DNA of 64,000 bases, from NCBI GenBank assembly GCA_027475525.1, contig JAMWFC010000049.1, forward strand, positions 373,297 to 437,296. Reading direction: 5' to 3'. Within the stretch, counting starts at the first letter, position 1, and each line of letters opens with the position of its first letter. Position numbers and translations under genes: made by a program. This document shows positions 22,241-35,596 of the stretch, piece by piece. The notes under the pieces are model-generated. The model was given only the letters and a program-made list of their open reading frames with translations, searched no databases and was not told the DNA's origin. Source of the DNA: Macrolepiota albuminosa (Eukaryota > Basidiomycota > Agaricomycetes > Agaricales > Agaricaceae).

Positions 22241-23697
22241 CGTCCCAAATTGGACATTCACGAACATTGGGGAGATTTGCGATGTAAAGTCTGTGTACCT
22301 TTGTGCAACTTAGTATAGATACTGGAGCCCATGATCCCAAAAATAAGAGCCTATGCGACCATTTTAAACGACGTTTCTCAAACTTTCTAATGTTTCGGCT
22401 GTCCGAATCAATCTAGACCGGAGACGCGTCGGATGACCGGCCCCACCCAGGAACGTTCTTTGGCAGCAACCAATCAACGAGCGAGCGTGCTTCCATCTAC
22501 GCCCATCTACGCTGGTCTCGCCCAAACATCGAGTATCATCTAGCCTTCCGTTTGGACTCTGGCTTCGCACGGACAACGCCCATCTACGCTGGTCTCGCCC
22601 AAACATCGAGTATCATCTAGCCTTCCGTTTGGACTCTGGCTTCGCACGGACAACCATATAACCTCGAGGATGAGAAGACAACCGGTTATATATACGCGAA
22701 TGCACGTGTTTCCGCCGCACTGTCCCTCGCGACATATCGGCATTTCTTTCCATTCAAAAATGTGACACATTCGCGCAACGGAAATATTGGCAGTGGACGT
22801 TGTATTCTGATTATATTCTGATACACAATCTCTACATTGGTTTCCCGTGTTAGAATAGTATGAGGATAACTAGAGAACGAACTCCCTGGCCAAATGAATC
22901 CAGGTCGAGCTTCAAAAAAAAAGCGTCTCAGCTTTTCTCTACATAAATCGCTTCATTACTCTCCAGGACTTTTGCGAAGCCGCCTGCCGAGCTTGGCTCC
23001 CCATTGCGACTGGCGTTATATGGACTATTAGATGTGTCCATCATTCCAAATTATGTTTCAGGGATGCCATCAAGCTTACCCTGGACGCTGTAATACGTAT
23101 ACTATTAGATGTGTCCATCATTCCAAATTATGTTTCAGGGATGCCATCAAGCTTACCCTGGACGCTGTAATACGTATGTATATCCGTGGGGATGCACTGC
23201 TCCTTTTTTGAGCTCTGAGGCCTCCGTCCATGCACAGATGGGTACGCATGATATTATCTTGGTATCATAGAACGATAACTCGTTTTGCATGTCAGTGTGG
23301 CAGATTCCGAGAGTTCTGTCTGGATAGTAGCTATTATTAACTGGTCTTGTGACAATCAGTACAGCCTTTGAATATTCATGTACCTCTTCTCGGCGTCTTC
23401 TTTCCAAGAGTTTCTGCTTCCATGCAAGTCGTATAGCGAGTATATAATCCGAAAATTCGAACATTCATAGGGACGAAAAATAGTCCAGCTGTGCAGGCGA
23501 AACTATGATGTCTTCTCAGTTATGTCTTTTCAGTTAGTCGAAACATTGTGAACCAAGTGGGGTTAGAGGCTGTTAGAGGTCGAACTCGGTCACATGATTG
23601 ACGCGCCTATGGTTGAAAAGTTTAATTTGGCTTTCAACTGCGTTCTACGGCCACCTTCACGATCTCAAGCTCGCAATATCGCTGAGAGCTGCCTGTT
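22241..23697. other. Upstream gpd region and spacer
   Basis: Contains 77-bp duplications at 22499/22576 and 23024/23101. Short open frames occur (for example 23153-23464 on the minus strand) with no recognisable domain or splice chain. No gene is called. Confidence 0.4.
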
Positions 23698-26600
23698 ATG
23701 TGGGCAAAACTCACAAATGTTCTGAGGCCTCGTGGGGTTCAGGAAGACCATGAACCACCGCCATTATCGCCGTCTCAACCAGCTCGTGACGGCGCCATAT
23801 CCAGGGTGTTCGAACAACATCCAAACTCGTCCGTTTTTCACAACAAGTCGGAGGGTCAGCTCGTGACGGCGCCATATCCAGGGTGTTCGAACAACATCCA
23901 AACTCGTCCGTTTTTCACAACAAGTCGGAGGGTCGCTCAAGCCCTAGCCCCCCACCATCGCCATGAGGAATACCAAACGAAACATGTTCAAGAGGTTATC
24001 AAAAGCACCGCCCAAGGAAGACAGTGACTCAATGCAAGCACTGTCACCATACATAGGGCAGACAAAGAAGACGAAGGGATTTTTGAGCAATAGTAACAGT
24101 GAGTGATCAATCAAGCCAACTCGAGTAGCCGCGGTAACACTGTCAACTAGATTCGCAGCTTCACTTTCCAAACTACCTGACCACAGATCATCATCCGATA
24201 TATTGCGCCCTTCTATCGACTCAGACGCTCGTCAAAACGCCACAGCCGGTGCGAGTAAAACAGCACCGACCTTCACTTGATATTTTACGCCAAGATGCAT
24301 CTCCAGAACCAACACCTATGACGCCGTCAGGTGACTTCAGGTTTGGTCTGTCCGATCTATTCTTCGCGATCCCAACACACCTGGTACCGGCCAGAACGTA
24401 CGGTTCTTCTCTCGAAATGCGTACAAGGTTATGAGCCCGGATCCATCCACGGAGACTGAATTCCAATCTATAATTCCGTCGTCCCTTGAGCCATCTCCAT
24501 CAGCTGCATCGCAAGAACCTCTCTTTGACCGCCTTCAGATGAGCCCAAAGCTCTCTGGGACATTGCCCGTGACCCGAGCCTCAACGAGTAGTAAAGCTAT
24601 GCGTCCTAGTGCCACAGAGGTTTTCTCGCTGGATAATTCTGACATGCGCTCGCCACAAGGACAGTCTCAATTTCTCGAGTCGAGCAACTTCATGTCGCCC
24701 ATTTCCCCTCCTGACTTCAACGACCCCGACATGTCACAACCCCTTGATCTTCCTAAGGTCCCGCCGGGCCTTGGCTTCGAGGTTTCGGAGCCCTCGTTAG
24801 ATAATGTTATTAGCATGTCTATGACTGACGACAGTCATAATAATCATGGGGCGGGCATAAAGGCCTCCGGTGTGGCTACTTCGACTCCAGCATGTCTATG
24901 ACTGACGACAGTCATAATAATCATGGGGCGGGCATAAAGGCCTCCGGTGTGGCTACTTCGACTCCTTTGAGAGACAAGGGCAAAGGAAGAGCTATAACCA
25001 TTCCCAATGACATGGCTCCCGATAATGCCCAAGTGTCTGCCCCGATGCTATCGATGAGGGGATTTTCCACTCGCAAGATAGATCCACCCGTATTCCCCCT
25101 GGGCTCCATACCGTAGCAACTCATTCAGCTTCGGTCAGACGGTCTTTCACTCTATCAACGCTGCCAGCCCCGCGGCCGCAGGTTCTTCATATTCTCCCGC
25201 TTCAGACTTGAAGGCATCTCTCTTGAACAAGGATGGCACCGATCTTTCTGCTGACAGGTCGAAGAGCCAAAGCCGTGCGCTCAACGACACCACCATCTTC
25301 CAATCAATGATACAATCCCCACCCAAGGCTCCGGAGGCCGACATAAACGATGAGTATCTCGTAGTGTACTCCAAGCCCGAAATTCCCGATCCGTTCCGTG
25401 CAAACGCGACGACGTATTATACCCCTCAAACCATGATACCTGTCACTCCACCGCAAGGTGTCCCCCAGCATGTGCGCAAGACGTCGAAGGATGAAAACCT
25501 TATTGTTTCACTCCAGACACAGTTGGCCTTGCAGACCGAGCTGTGCCAACAATACGAGAATGACCTACGATCGCGGGATGAGCTGGTGGAGATTCTTGGC
25601 AAGAAACTGGGTGATGTCGAGAAGGAAGACTCGAAGAGGAGGAGCGTGCTTAAGATCTGGAAGAAGAAGGTTCAGGAGCTCGAGAGGACATGTCGGTATC
25701 TTGAGGAAGAGGTGGAGGGATCGAGGCAGAACAGCATGGAGCGAAGCATTATGGATGAGGCGAGCGGGGAGGCACTGCGAATGTTACATCGCCAGATTTC
25801 TGTTTTAGAGCAAGAGAAGACGGAGTGGGTGAAGAAAGAGGAGATCCTGAGGGAAGAGATAGGGACACTGGAAGGTATCGTGAAAGAGCGCGATACAGAT
25901 GTCGAGAAACTCCAAGACACTTTGCGAAGTCGCGACGAGAGCAAAACAGTGATACGCGATGCAGAGGAACAGACGGAGCGGATGGGTGACGACAGTCGTT
26001 TGCCGATCGACGAGGAGGAGCTGGAGAGATTCATGGTTGAGACGCAGCTGATGGAGGAGGAGGTGACGACAGTCGTTTGCCGATCGACGAGGAGGAGCTG
26101 GAGAGATTCATGGTTGAGACGCAGCTGATGGAGGAGGAGGGAGAGGATGGGAGGTCTCACAACATGGAACTTCAGCGGGCGGAGGAGAAGACTATGGTTG
26201 TGAGGAAGATGGAACATCTTGAAGCAGAGAAGTCGACTTTAATGGCAGACCTGGACAGTATTAAACTTCGACTGGGGGCAAGGAATGAAGAGTATCGTGT
26301 CTTGGAGGCCGAGTTAAACGCTCAGTGGGAGCATACTGAGAAGACGTCTGAGAAGATGACGGCACTTGAGCAGAAGGCCGCTAGCCTGGAAGAAGAACGT
26401 GGCGCTCTCTATCACGAGGTTGGAGAACTTAAACATAAGATGGCCACTATGGGGACTGAAGCGGACGAAAACGAGGTTAAGAAGGCAGAACTCGAGGCTC
26501 AACTTCAAGAAGTGTGGGACCACAAAGAGGATCTCGAAAGGGAGAAGGCAGAGGTAAGTCCCATACTTTTCTCATGACACGGATCTGATCATGGGCATTA

Positions 26601-27770
26601 CAGCTCGAAGATCAACTCCAACAAGAACGCGATCACTCTGACGAACTTTCTCGTGCTTTACAAGAACATGCGGATCGCATTGCACAACTCGATCAAGAAC
26701 GCAAGTTCTCACAAGAGAACGTGTCCCGCCTTGAAGAGAAGCTCCGACAACGCGACGAAGAGGAAAAGGAACACTTGCAGCAGGTCAAGCAACGTGAGGC
26801 CGAGGCTGAGAAACTCCGTGAGGAGACCAGCAATCTTCGCAGAGAAAACACGCGTACTGCTGATGAACTCAAGCGTGCTCTCGAGGCGGCCTCGTTGCAG
26901 GAATCCGGAGCCCGAGCACAGGTGGAAGATCTAGTTCGTCAACAAGCCACCTTGGACATTGAGCTAAAATCTTCGACCGACAAGATGAACGCCTTGAAGG
27001 AGGAGGTTGAACGTCAGCGGAGAAGAATTCAAGTACTTCAGCAGGAGAGCGCGGATAAGGAAGTCAAGCTCGTACAATTGAACAAACAGCATCAGCGAGA
27101 TAAAGAAGACCTGGAGGGCATGAACACAGCCCTAGATTCGAAACAAATGGAACTGGAACTCGTGAGTCATGCTTTCTCTTTAACAATGTGGTTTTTGCGC
27201 TCATGCAGCTACATGCAGCTCAAGCGCAACCTTGGCATTCGTGGTACGGCTGGCGCGACTCCTGCACCAAACTCGCGAGTGACGACCAGTCGTCGCGACT
27301 CGGCTGTTTTCTCCACTCCCACTGTGTCACGTCCTCCATCCTCAGCGTCAGAAGCTGGAAGCGTCACGAGCAAGAGACCTAGTGTAGAGCCTACATCGGC
27401 TATAAAGATCACCACACTCGGCCAGAGTGCTCGCCCGAATGTGTCAATGGCCACCTCCACTTCTTCCAAACGTATGGAAGGTTCTATGGGTCCCCCTCCA
27501 AGAACACGGCCCCCTATTTCAGGCACGGCGACATCAAAGTCTAACACCCGCGTATCTTCACTGTCACGGTCGTCTTCTGTGAAGCCATCATCGGCTTCCG
27601 TGCGTCGAGTCTCTTCTCAAGGGCAAAGCCAAGCTCAAATCAAGACCAAAAACGCGTCACGTCAGACTATGAGCCCAAGCCCAGTACCCAGCGTCTCCGA
27701 GCAAGAGAAGGAGAATGTGGACACCGGCTCGAAGAGCGCGGAGAGAAACCTCGTCCCAATGCCCGCTTGA
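23698..27770 (+). CDS. Long coiled-coil protein, possibly microtubule or spindle-pole associated
   Basis: The N-terminal third is Ser/Pro-rich and disordered (SPDPSTETEFQ, SPISPPDFNDPDMSQPLDLP). From about 25480 to 27160 there is an almost unbroken heptad-rich coiled coil (SLQTQLALQTELCQQYENDL, VKERDTDVEKLQDTL, QLQEVWDHKEDLEREKAE). The C-terminus is Ser/Arg/Pro-rich and basic (RTRPPISGTATSKSNTRVSS) and ends SAERNLVPMPA. Clear introns lie at 26554-26603 (GTAAGT...TACAG) and 27162-27219 (GTGAGT...TGCAG). Three 77-bp duplications (about 23779, 24812, 25985) and two probable one-base errors in C-runs (near 23955 and 25094-25098) break the frame; collapsing the 25985 copy restores it exactly. A coiled coil with a basic Ser-rich tail suits cytoskeletal proteins, but that is inference; I cannot name an orthologue. 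Confidence 0.7.
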
Positions 27771-28676
27771 ACTCAGTCAATCCTCAAGATGAATAAATCC
27801 TCTCTCGGCATCTTTTTTATATCATATGTTAATGTCAGCTACCATCCATTTTATGATCTATGTATGACCCGTTCACTTGAGCTCGTCTCTTCTACTTCTT
27901 ACTTTGAATTGAATTATTATCTTTCCTTTTTATGACATTGTTTCCCTTGCCTTAACACTTACGTCAGAACGAGTAATGCCTCCCATATTGTTGTCATCTG
28001 TACGCTGATCATGAACGATATGCATTTATAGTCTTGAATAAATTTTGTTCCCGAAAAAGTCTTCTGCAACATGAGTTTTCCCGCGACGATCTGAATTGAT
28101 AGATCGACCCTGACCCGAATCTCCTGGATAATCCATCACCATGGACTCCTTCTCGTCACGAACCGACATACAGAGTGCATGCTTGAGTCTCGAAGGCTGT
28201 CTAAGGCTACTTACCCCATTTACAGTTGTTGACGGCTTATCACCATATGAACTTGTTTTGAAAATTTTCAATTGTACATAGATCGATCCATCGTTGGACA
28301 CTGAACACAAAAGAAACTGGTGGTATTCTCAAAATGTGGTCTCACGCTGACGAACACAGAACCTTATTAGCTGCTAGTGGGCTTTCCTTGTCACATTTTC
28401 CTCAGATATCTCATCGTGACATTGATAAGATTGTACTACAAAAACCCGATTTCGAGGAACGATCAACATTTAATTGGCCGGCTAAATATTATCGCCACAC
28501 GAACTCCTCGGTCGTAGAAAAATAGGACATGTTCAGCAAAAATATTTTTGCTTCTCTTTCGTACGCCTCTCCCCGAGGTACCGTATTCCTAAGTTCAATA
28601 TAGGAAGGTCACGTACCGCTCGAAAAGAAACATTTACCTTCCTCGAGATTCCCCTATTAGTTTGCATTTTTCAAAC
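27771..28676. other. Spacer before permease
   Basis: 3'UTR of the coiled-coil gene, then about 900 bp with only short open frames (28026-28310 minus, 28334-28525 plus) that show no domain. The last 150 bp is the likely permease promoter. Confidence 0.4.
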
Positions 28677-31505
28677 ATGGGCTTCGATAGACCCACTCAC
28701 TCGCTCAGCAGCTCGGATGCGGACGACAAGGAGCTCGTTGCATTGGGCTACAAGCCTTCATTCAAACGAGAATTTTCTAACATAGCAACGGTATGCACCA
28801 CTAAATGGCTACAGTTATCCATCTTAAAGTATTTTGTATAAAGATTAGCTTCGCGTTCAGCATCATGGTCAGACTAGCAATTTTTTTTCGAACCTCTGTC
28901 TTTCTCAAACTTTGTCTCAAGGGTCTTTGCTCGAGTGTTGCCACCACATTCAACACGCCCCTTCTTCTTGGTGGCCCTGCATCCGTCAATCACGTCCCTA
29001 TGCCTCGCCACCCCCAGCTTTACTGAACTTCTTCTTTCAGGTAACATGGTGCTGGATTTTGGGAGCATCTATGTGCTTTACGCTTGGCTCAAGTATCGCT
29101 GAGATCGTCAGCGCATTTCCTACTTGTGGCGGCTTGTACGTCGCGAGCTATTTCGCATCTATTCCTCCCATCTGAAATATTCTATAGATATACGGCGTCT
29201 GCTGAGTTGACGCCAAAGAGGTACCGCGCAAGGGTATGGATTCTTCATCTGTTATGTTGTCCTTTGTATTTGGGATTAATTTAATGACAGGTCGGTTGGG
29301 TGGTTGGCTGGCTAAACATTCTTGGTATGTAAAGACCCCGTGTTTTTTTGATTTCCTTAGTCGATTTTAATCTTGGTCTCGCAAGGCCAAATTGCGGGCG
29401 TTTCTTCTACTGAATTCGGTCTGTCCAACATGATTTGGGCTGCAGTTGTCATCGGCAAGGTACTAGTTCTACGCTGGTCCAAGATGATCTCCGCTGATAC
29501 CCAACAGGGCGGCAATTACGAAGTCACCCAGGCTAAAGTCGTGGGCCTTTTCGTTGGACTTCTAATAGTCCACGGGATCCTGGTGCGTACTTCACACCCA
29601 GGAATAGCTCAATACTCACCATTTTCCGAAGAATTCACTCGCGACACGTCAATTAGCACGTTTGACGACTGGATTTGTATTTGTTAATTTGGGAACAACC
29701 TTCTGTATTTCTTAAACCCCGCCAGTGTTTCTTGATTTTCTGAAATTTTGTCTCCTCGAAGTGATCATCATCGTTCTCCTTGCAACGACACCTCGTTCTG
29801 AAATGCATCCTGCAAGCTATGTTTTTGGGTCTGCCGGGGTCGTCAACCAAACTGGAGGATGGAACACGGGACTAGCATTCCTGTTCGGACTTCTCAGCGT
29901 TCAATGGACAGTACGTACCTTCTTTTCCTTGAGCTGATAAATTGCACGATGATGAATCAATTTCCTAGATGACGGTAAGTGTGGCGCTCTGACATAAGAT
30001 GCACCTGTTTATGGAGTTGCAGGATTATGATGCTACCGCTCATATCTCGTGAGTATTGTCTTTTTCTTGTGTCTTGATTTTGTCGGAATGGAGTTGCAGG
30101 ATTATGATGCTACCGCTCATATCTCGTGAGTATTGTCTTTTTCTTGTGTCTTGATTTTGTCGGACTCAATGTGATATATAGAGAGGAGGTCCGACGTGCA
30201 GCATATGCTGGTAGGTTGGATCAACATCATGTCAACTGTTTGCCGTTGATATATTTGGATCAATAGCGCCATCGGCAATTTTCATTGCTGGTCAGTGTAA
30301 CTAGATTTTTCACCTTTTCATGTACCAACTGCAATCTAGTACTTGGCACGGGCCTCATCGGATGGGTTCTTAACATCGTTGCTATTCTGTGCTCTGGACC
30401 ACTGTGCGTCCCACCTATGAGAAGATGATCATAATGATGTAATTCTAGTGAAACCTTCCAGGGCCATCCGGCTCTGCTTTTCTTGAGGTGATTCTAAGGT
30501 TCCCTTTTTGTGATTCTAACACTGGTCCTAGATTATGTACCTGCGCATGGGAAAGACCGGTGCACTTATCCTCTGGGTACGCGCTCCCCATACTGTCTAT
30601 TCATTCCGTCCTTTGACCAAACAATACAGACCTTTGTCTGCCTAACTGCATTTTTCGTCGTACAAACCGCTCTTCAAGCTGTATCACGTACTACATATGC
30701 ATTCAGCCGCGACAACGGTGCGTCGTCTATCCAGATTCGCATTACCTTTACCTTTCTGAGCTTGTTTGTGTCCTTAGGGTTCCCTGATCGTGGATTCTTC
30801 GGCCACATCAACCAGAAAACGCACACACCCATCCGTTCGATCTGGCTTTGTACCTTCGTAAGCATCCTTCCAGGCCTACTCGATCTCGCCAGTCCCATCG
30901 CTGCCAACGCCGTCTTCTCCCTGACGGCCATGGCCCTCGACTTGAGCTATATCATCCCCATTTTCCTCCGACGATTCTTCGAGAATCACCCAGAGGTGCA
31001 GTTTAAGCCCGGCCCCTTCTACATGGGAACCGGATTGCTAGGAAAAATGTGCAACACAACTGCTATTTTGTGGACGCTCTTCGTTTGTGTCATCTTTTCC
31101 TTCCCCACATATCTACCTGTCACGAAGGATAATATGAACTATGCCTCGGTACGTTATCCACCATTTACGCCTCCAAGTCTTGGTGTTCCAGCCTTCTTTC
31201 AGGTCATCACTATTGGTGTCCTAATACTCTCGGGGTATGTTATACTTCATTTACTCTTGGTGTTCCAGCCTTCTTTCAGGTCATCACTATTGGTGTCCTA
31301 ATACTCTCGGGGTATGTTATACTTCATTTACGCACAATCTTTCTGCTCATCTTTCACAACAGACTTTGGTGGATTCTCGGCGCACATAAATATTATCATG
31401 GCCCACAATCAAATTCACGAGCTGGCTTCTGCGAAAGATCTTGCTGCTAGCAGCATTGACACCCAAGACACCGAAATTGTCGGGGTTGAGGTTACTGAGG
31501 TGTAA
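28677..31505 (+). CDS. GABA/amino-acid permease, APC superfamily
   Basis: A proton-coupled plasma- or vacuolar-membrane transporter of the UGA4/HNM1-like group. At least ten short introns split it. The readable order is MGFDRPTHSLSSSDADDKEL, LVALGYKPSFKREFS, FAFSIMGLCSSVATTFNTPL, TWCWILGASMCFTLGSSIAE then IVSAFPTCGGLYTASAELTP, VGWVVGWLNILGQIAGVSST, DYDATAHISEEVRRA, LWTFVCLTAFFVVQTALQA, RDNGLPDRGFFGHIN, PGPFYMGTGLLGK and WWILGAHKYYHGPQSN. Around 12 membrane segments are expected, and the consensus amphipathic region is present. 77-bp duplications lie at 30011 (over the DYDATAHIS exon) and 31178. In the current frame it stops at 31450; dropping one T at about 31412 would extend it to HELASAKDLAASSIDTQ and a stop at 31505. 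Substrate cannot be told from sequence. Confidence 0.88.
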
Positions 31506-31978
31506 CGAAAACATTAATGGGCAAACAAAAACTTAGATGATTTGAATTTCCAAAAGTAACAGGATTATATCTTTGATGTTAATACCTCTCATATTGCCAA
31601 TTGCTTACGCATACTCAGTAATTTACATGTATGTACGATGTGTATCCCACATCTTCGTCTCATTTCTCGTTAGAGGCGACTGGCTGAAAAAAAAACCTTC
31701 GTCTTTGAATGATCAGCGCACGCAAGCTACAAAGGTAAATAGTGAATTGCTTGAGTACGAATGAAGATGAAAATTTCTGCTGTCATTGATTCATATATAA
31801 AGTCGAAAGAAATCAGACAAAACATTTGTATGCGGAAACACGCCATAATCAAAATTTCTAATAAATATAACTGCCAAGGGTAGAGGGGCCGGGGTGGCAG
31901 TATATTGTACACGGATAGTAGAGCAAGAAAACCAGGAAAACCTACAATAAGACAATATGAGACGTTCTGTACAGACTC

Positions 31979-33414
31979 TTACTCAACTCTTTGCTTCTTG
32001 CCGTCCTTGTCCGCCTCAGGATGGGCCTCGCCGGCCTCCCGTTTTAGCGACCCGCTATCAGGACGGGCATGCACAGGCGGGGCATTTTGCTGCATTTGGC
32101 CTGATGTCGCTGTTGAGGCGACAGCTGCCATGGCACCCCGAAGGGCGTCGAGCTCGGCTTCGGCCCTCGCCCGTGCTTCGCGCTCCCCCTCCCACATTTT
32201 CTTCATCTCCTCAAGTTGCGTTTGCAGATCACCCATAGCCTGATCCATGAGTAATTTCTCCAGTGTCCATTTCTCGATGTTCCGTGCCTCATTTTCTTTA
32301 AGATGGTGGATATACTGCACGGCACGAGAAAGTTCTCCAGTGTCCATTTCTCGATGTTCCGTGCCTCATTTTCTTTAAGATGGTGGATATACTGCACGGC
32401 ACGAGAAAGATAGCACCTTTCGCTTTCTCGCCTGACCCGTTCGGCACAATACGACCAAGCTCGTTGATGCCCTCGTTGATGTTTCCACGGCGTCGACGTT
32501 CGACTTCTTTCTGCAACAGAAGATGAGACACCTACGACTATAAAAATTCAGCAAAAAGCACTGACATGATTGTCCTTCCGCTGCCGAGTCCACTCATCGC
32601 TGCCCATCGTCGCGCTCCGTCCCCCTCGTCCCCTTGTCGCCGTAGAACCCTGCACCGACGATTTCATATCAGAATTGGCAGCAGCCTGCGCTGCCGCCAC
32701 CGCAACAGCAGCAGCACGACGTTCTTCCTCGCTGGCGTCTGGTTGGCCGGGCATCTGAGGTGGCTGAGGAGCTGAAGTGGGGGGTGAAGCAGACATCGCT
32801 ACCGCCGAGAGATGACCGAGATTGGGAGGACCACGAGGGTGAGACGATGGGCCGGGGTCATTGATACCTGGGAGGCCGCCAGCAGGGTGAGGCGGCGGGA
32901 AAGCGCCCGGTGGAAACTGGGGCTGTTGGGCAGAGAGATTGGAGAGAGTTTGCGCAGCATCCTCTTTGCCTTCGTTGAACTACGTCGATGGACCGTCAGT
33001 ACGACATATTGGATGACGAAATGAGCTGGAAAAAAAAGAGTGACCCTTCCTCCGCGTGACTATTGGCGAGATACTCGTGCTCTGCTCGTGCACCGTGTCT
33101 CGCGACAGTCACGTGTGGGGTAATTAACGATCGTCGAATCGCGCAAGGTAGGTCGTGGCGCAGAAGACGGTCCGAGCACAAAAAGAGGCGTACAATAGAC
33201 AGGAGCAAAAATAGATTAAACATACCTTGCCGAGAACGCCAGGCAGGTTCCTTAGGAGATTCATAAGCTGTTCTGAACCGATACCTTGAAGACTGCTGAG
33301 ATCGGCAGGCAGCATCTGAATACCTGGCTGTTGCTGTGGCGGCTGCTGAGGAACACCAGCACCTGGATTGTGAGACATGGTTGGGTCATGGGTAGCAGGA
33401 GTAGGAGGCGCCAT
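31979..33414 (-). CDS. CBF1: bHLH transcription factor, CBF1-like
   Basis: Binds E-boxes (CACGTG); in yeasts Cbf1 acts at centromeres and in sulfur-amino-acid gene control. Three exons: 33414-33226, 32979-32566, 32510-31979. The N-terminus is Pro/Gln/Ala-rich. The basic region RKDNHKEVERRRRGNINEGI shows the His-Glu-Arg DNA contacts (H..E...RR) of CACGTG binders. Helix-loop-helix continues INELGRIVPNG and ILSRAVQYIHHLKENE, followed by a long leucine-zipper-like coil (LEKLLMDQAMGDLQTQLEEM). The C-terminus is KDGKKQRVE. A 77-bp duplication (32256-32332, 32333-32409) repeats helix 2. After collapsing it, one base (C) is still missing at the copy edge between KGA-I and LSRAVQ. Confidence 0.88.
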
Positions 33415-33913
33415 TGCTGAAAATTTCGAACGAGGCTTTCCTGTAGGTATCGTTGATCGTTGAATCCAAGAAACGTGCTAGAAGTACGTACAAATTTTGC
33501 ACAGCGTAAACCTGTATACTACGGTGCGGGAAAAGTGGGTCAAGAAATTTAGAAAGGGCAAAAATATTATTGATTGATGAGCTGGGAACAATGAGAATTG
33601 TGCTCGAGTCGAACTAGCTATGCTCGACGATGTTTCTTGCGATGAAGAGATGGGGGACGAGGCCTGGACTCCTGGAGGGAAAGTAAGGGGGATGAGAGAA
33701 CGTGAAAGTCACGACTGTCGTGACCACAAGCCCTGTGACCTCGAAATCACCAACACAAATTCCCACGCCACCAGCTGACCTGCATGTGCACGGCTTCTCC
33801 CGATCACTTGTTCCAGATCTCAGATTGCGGTCAAATGGATTGTTATACTGTTACAGGCTTTTTCTTTTCTATCACACGAGAGACACCACTTTTTCTATCC
33901 AGCCCCGGTTTAT

Positions 33914-35519
33914 TTACAGTCTAGAAGGGCCCTCCTCGGCTTCCTTCTTGTAAGCCTCTGCAACAAAAGTGGTACCCTGAAAGAATAGGTTAATTGTCGT
34001 CACTCCGGGGTAAACAGCTACGTACAGTCTTGATGTTGGTCAACAGCTCGGGAATTGCGGCCTTGACGAGGGCCTGCTCCCTCTCCGTGATCTTACCAAG
34101 CGGGGAAATTTTAGTGACACCCTCAGGCTATCGGAAGTCAATCAGCCTGAAACTCAGGGGATAGAGAACATATCAAGCGGGGAAATTTTAGTGACACCCT
34201 CAGGCTATCGGAAGTCAATCAGCCTGAAACTCAGGGGATAGAGAACATATGTGCAGACGTACGCCAAGCTCTACAACCGAAGAGAAGAACTCGAGCTCTT
34301 GACCAAGCTCCTTGGCAAGGGCAGCTCCGCCAGCAGGATCCGCAGAGAGGGAAACGTACGAGGGGGCAGCAAGGCCCTTCTCGCCCTTGAGAGCACGAAT
34401 GACCTTTGCGGCAAACTCAGCGCCGGCGTACGCCATGGACAAGGTCGCCGATCCGGCGCCATCCTTGGCCTTGACAACTTCGTCACCGCCGAACTGGATG
34501 CGTTTAACCAAGGCCTCGTATTTCTCGGCCGTGAGGTCCGCGGGGAGGGCATGTGAGGATTGAGAGAGGAGAGGAACGATCTAAGGCAAGTCAATATTAC
34601 ATTCTTGACTCCTCGGATCACGTACGGTAACGCCACTGTGGCCACCGACAACTGGAACAACGACGGAGGGCGCCAAGGACAGATCACCGAGGATCTCAGA
34701 AACGAAGGTCGAGGAACGGACGACGTCCAGGGTAGTGACACCGAAGAGACTAGGGACAGATCACCGAGGATCTCAGAAACGAAGGTCGAGGAACGGACGA
34801 CGTCCAGGGTAGTGACACCGAAGAGACTAGGTACTATGAGCGGACAAAGGGAACCAGTGCTCTAATTAAGCTTACCGCTTGGGGTCATAGACACCGTGTT
34901 TTTTGAAAACCTCGGCAACAATTGGGACGGTGGAATTGACAGGGTTGGAGATGACGAGGACGAATGCCTTGGGTGCAACAGTGGCAACGCCAGTGGCCAA
35001 CTCCTTCACAATACCACCGTTGATCTTGAAGAGATCATCTCTACTCAGTGAGGATGATCAGGAATCAGAAAAACTCGCATGCAATCTTATCTCACCTTGT
35101 CATCTACAAAAATATGAGCCATCAGTTTAATCTACGTGTCGTTAGAGAAATACATACACCAGGCTTCCTAGGGACACCGGCAGGGATCACGACGATATCT
35201 GCACCGGTGAGGGCCTTCTTGAGTCCATCGTCAGGCTTCAAGAATCCCTCGACCTTTGAGGGGGTCGAGATGTGGGAGAGATCGGCGGCAACACCAGGGG
35301 TGTTGACGATATCAAACAGCCCGAGCTAAAATACATGATTATACTCGATCACATCGTCAGTACGCCAGCTTACCTCAGTCACGAGAGGGTTAGCTTTCAA
35401 GAGAAGCGAGAGAGGTTGACCGATACCGCCTTGAAAAAACCTCAGCACAAACCTTCAAAACAGCACGATCCATGATAATCGCACTCACCAGCAGCGCCGA
35501 GGACAACAGCTTTCACCAT
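33914..35519 (-). CDS. MDH: Malate dehydrogenase, peroxisomal isoform
   Basis: Interconverts malate and oxaloacetate with NAD(H). The N-terminus begins directly with the Rossmann fold, [20 protein letters not shown], so there is no transit peptide. Then [30 protein letters not shown] (substrate Arg), [36 protein letters not shown], the catalytic His in [17 protein letters not shown], and [20 protein letters not shown]. The last residues are EEGPSRL followed by stop: SRL is a canonical PTS1 signal, so this is the isoform that re-oxidises NADH in peroxisomes for beta-oxidation and the glyoxylate cycle. Several short introns are present. 77-bp duplications at 34097, 34677 and 35467 repeat parts of exons or the start; the last copies the whole first exon (second ATG at 35596-35594). 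Confidence 0.93.
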
Positions 35520-35596
35520 TTTGACGTCAAAGGGTGGTTATTCGATCCATGATAATCGCACTCACCAGCAGCGCCGAGGACAACAGCTTTCACCAT

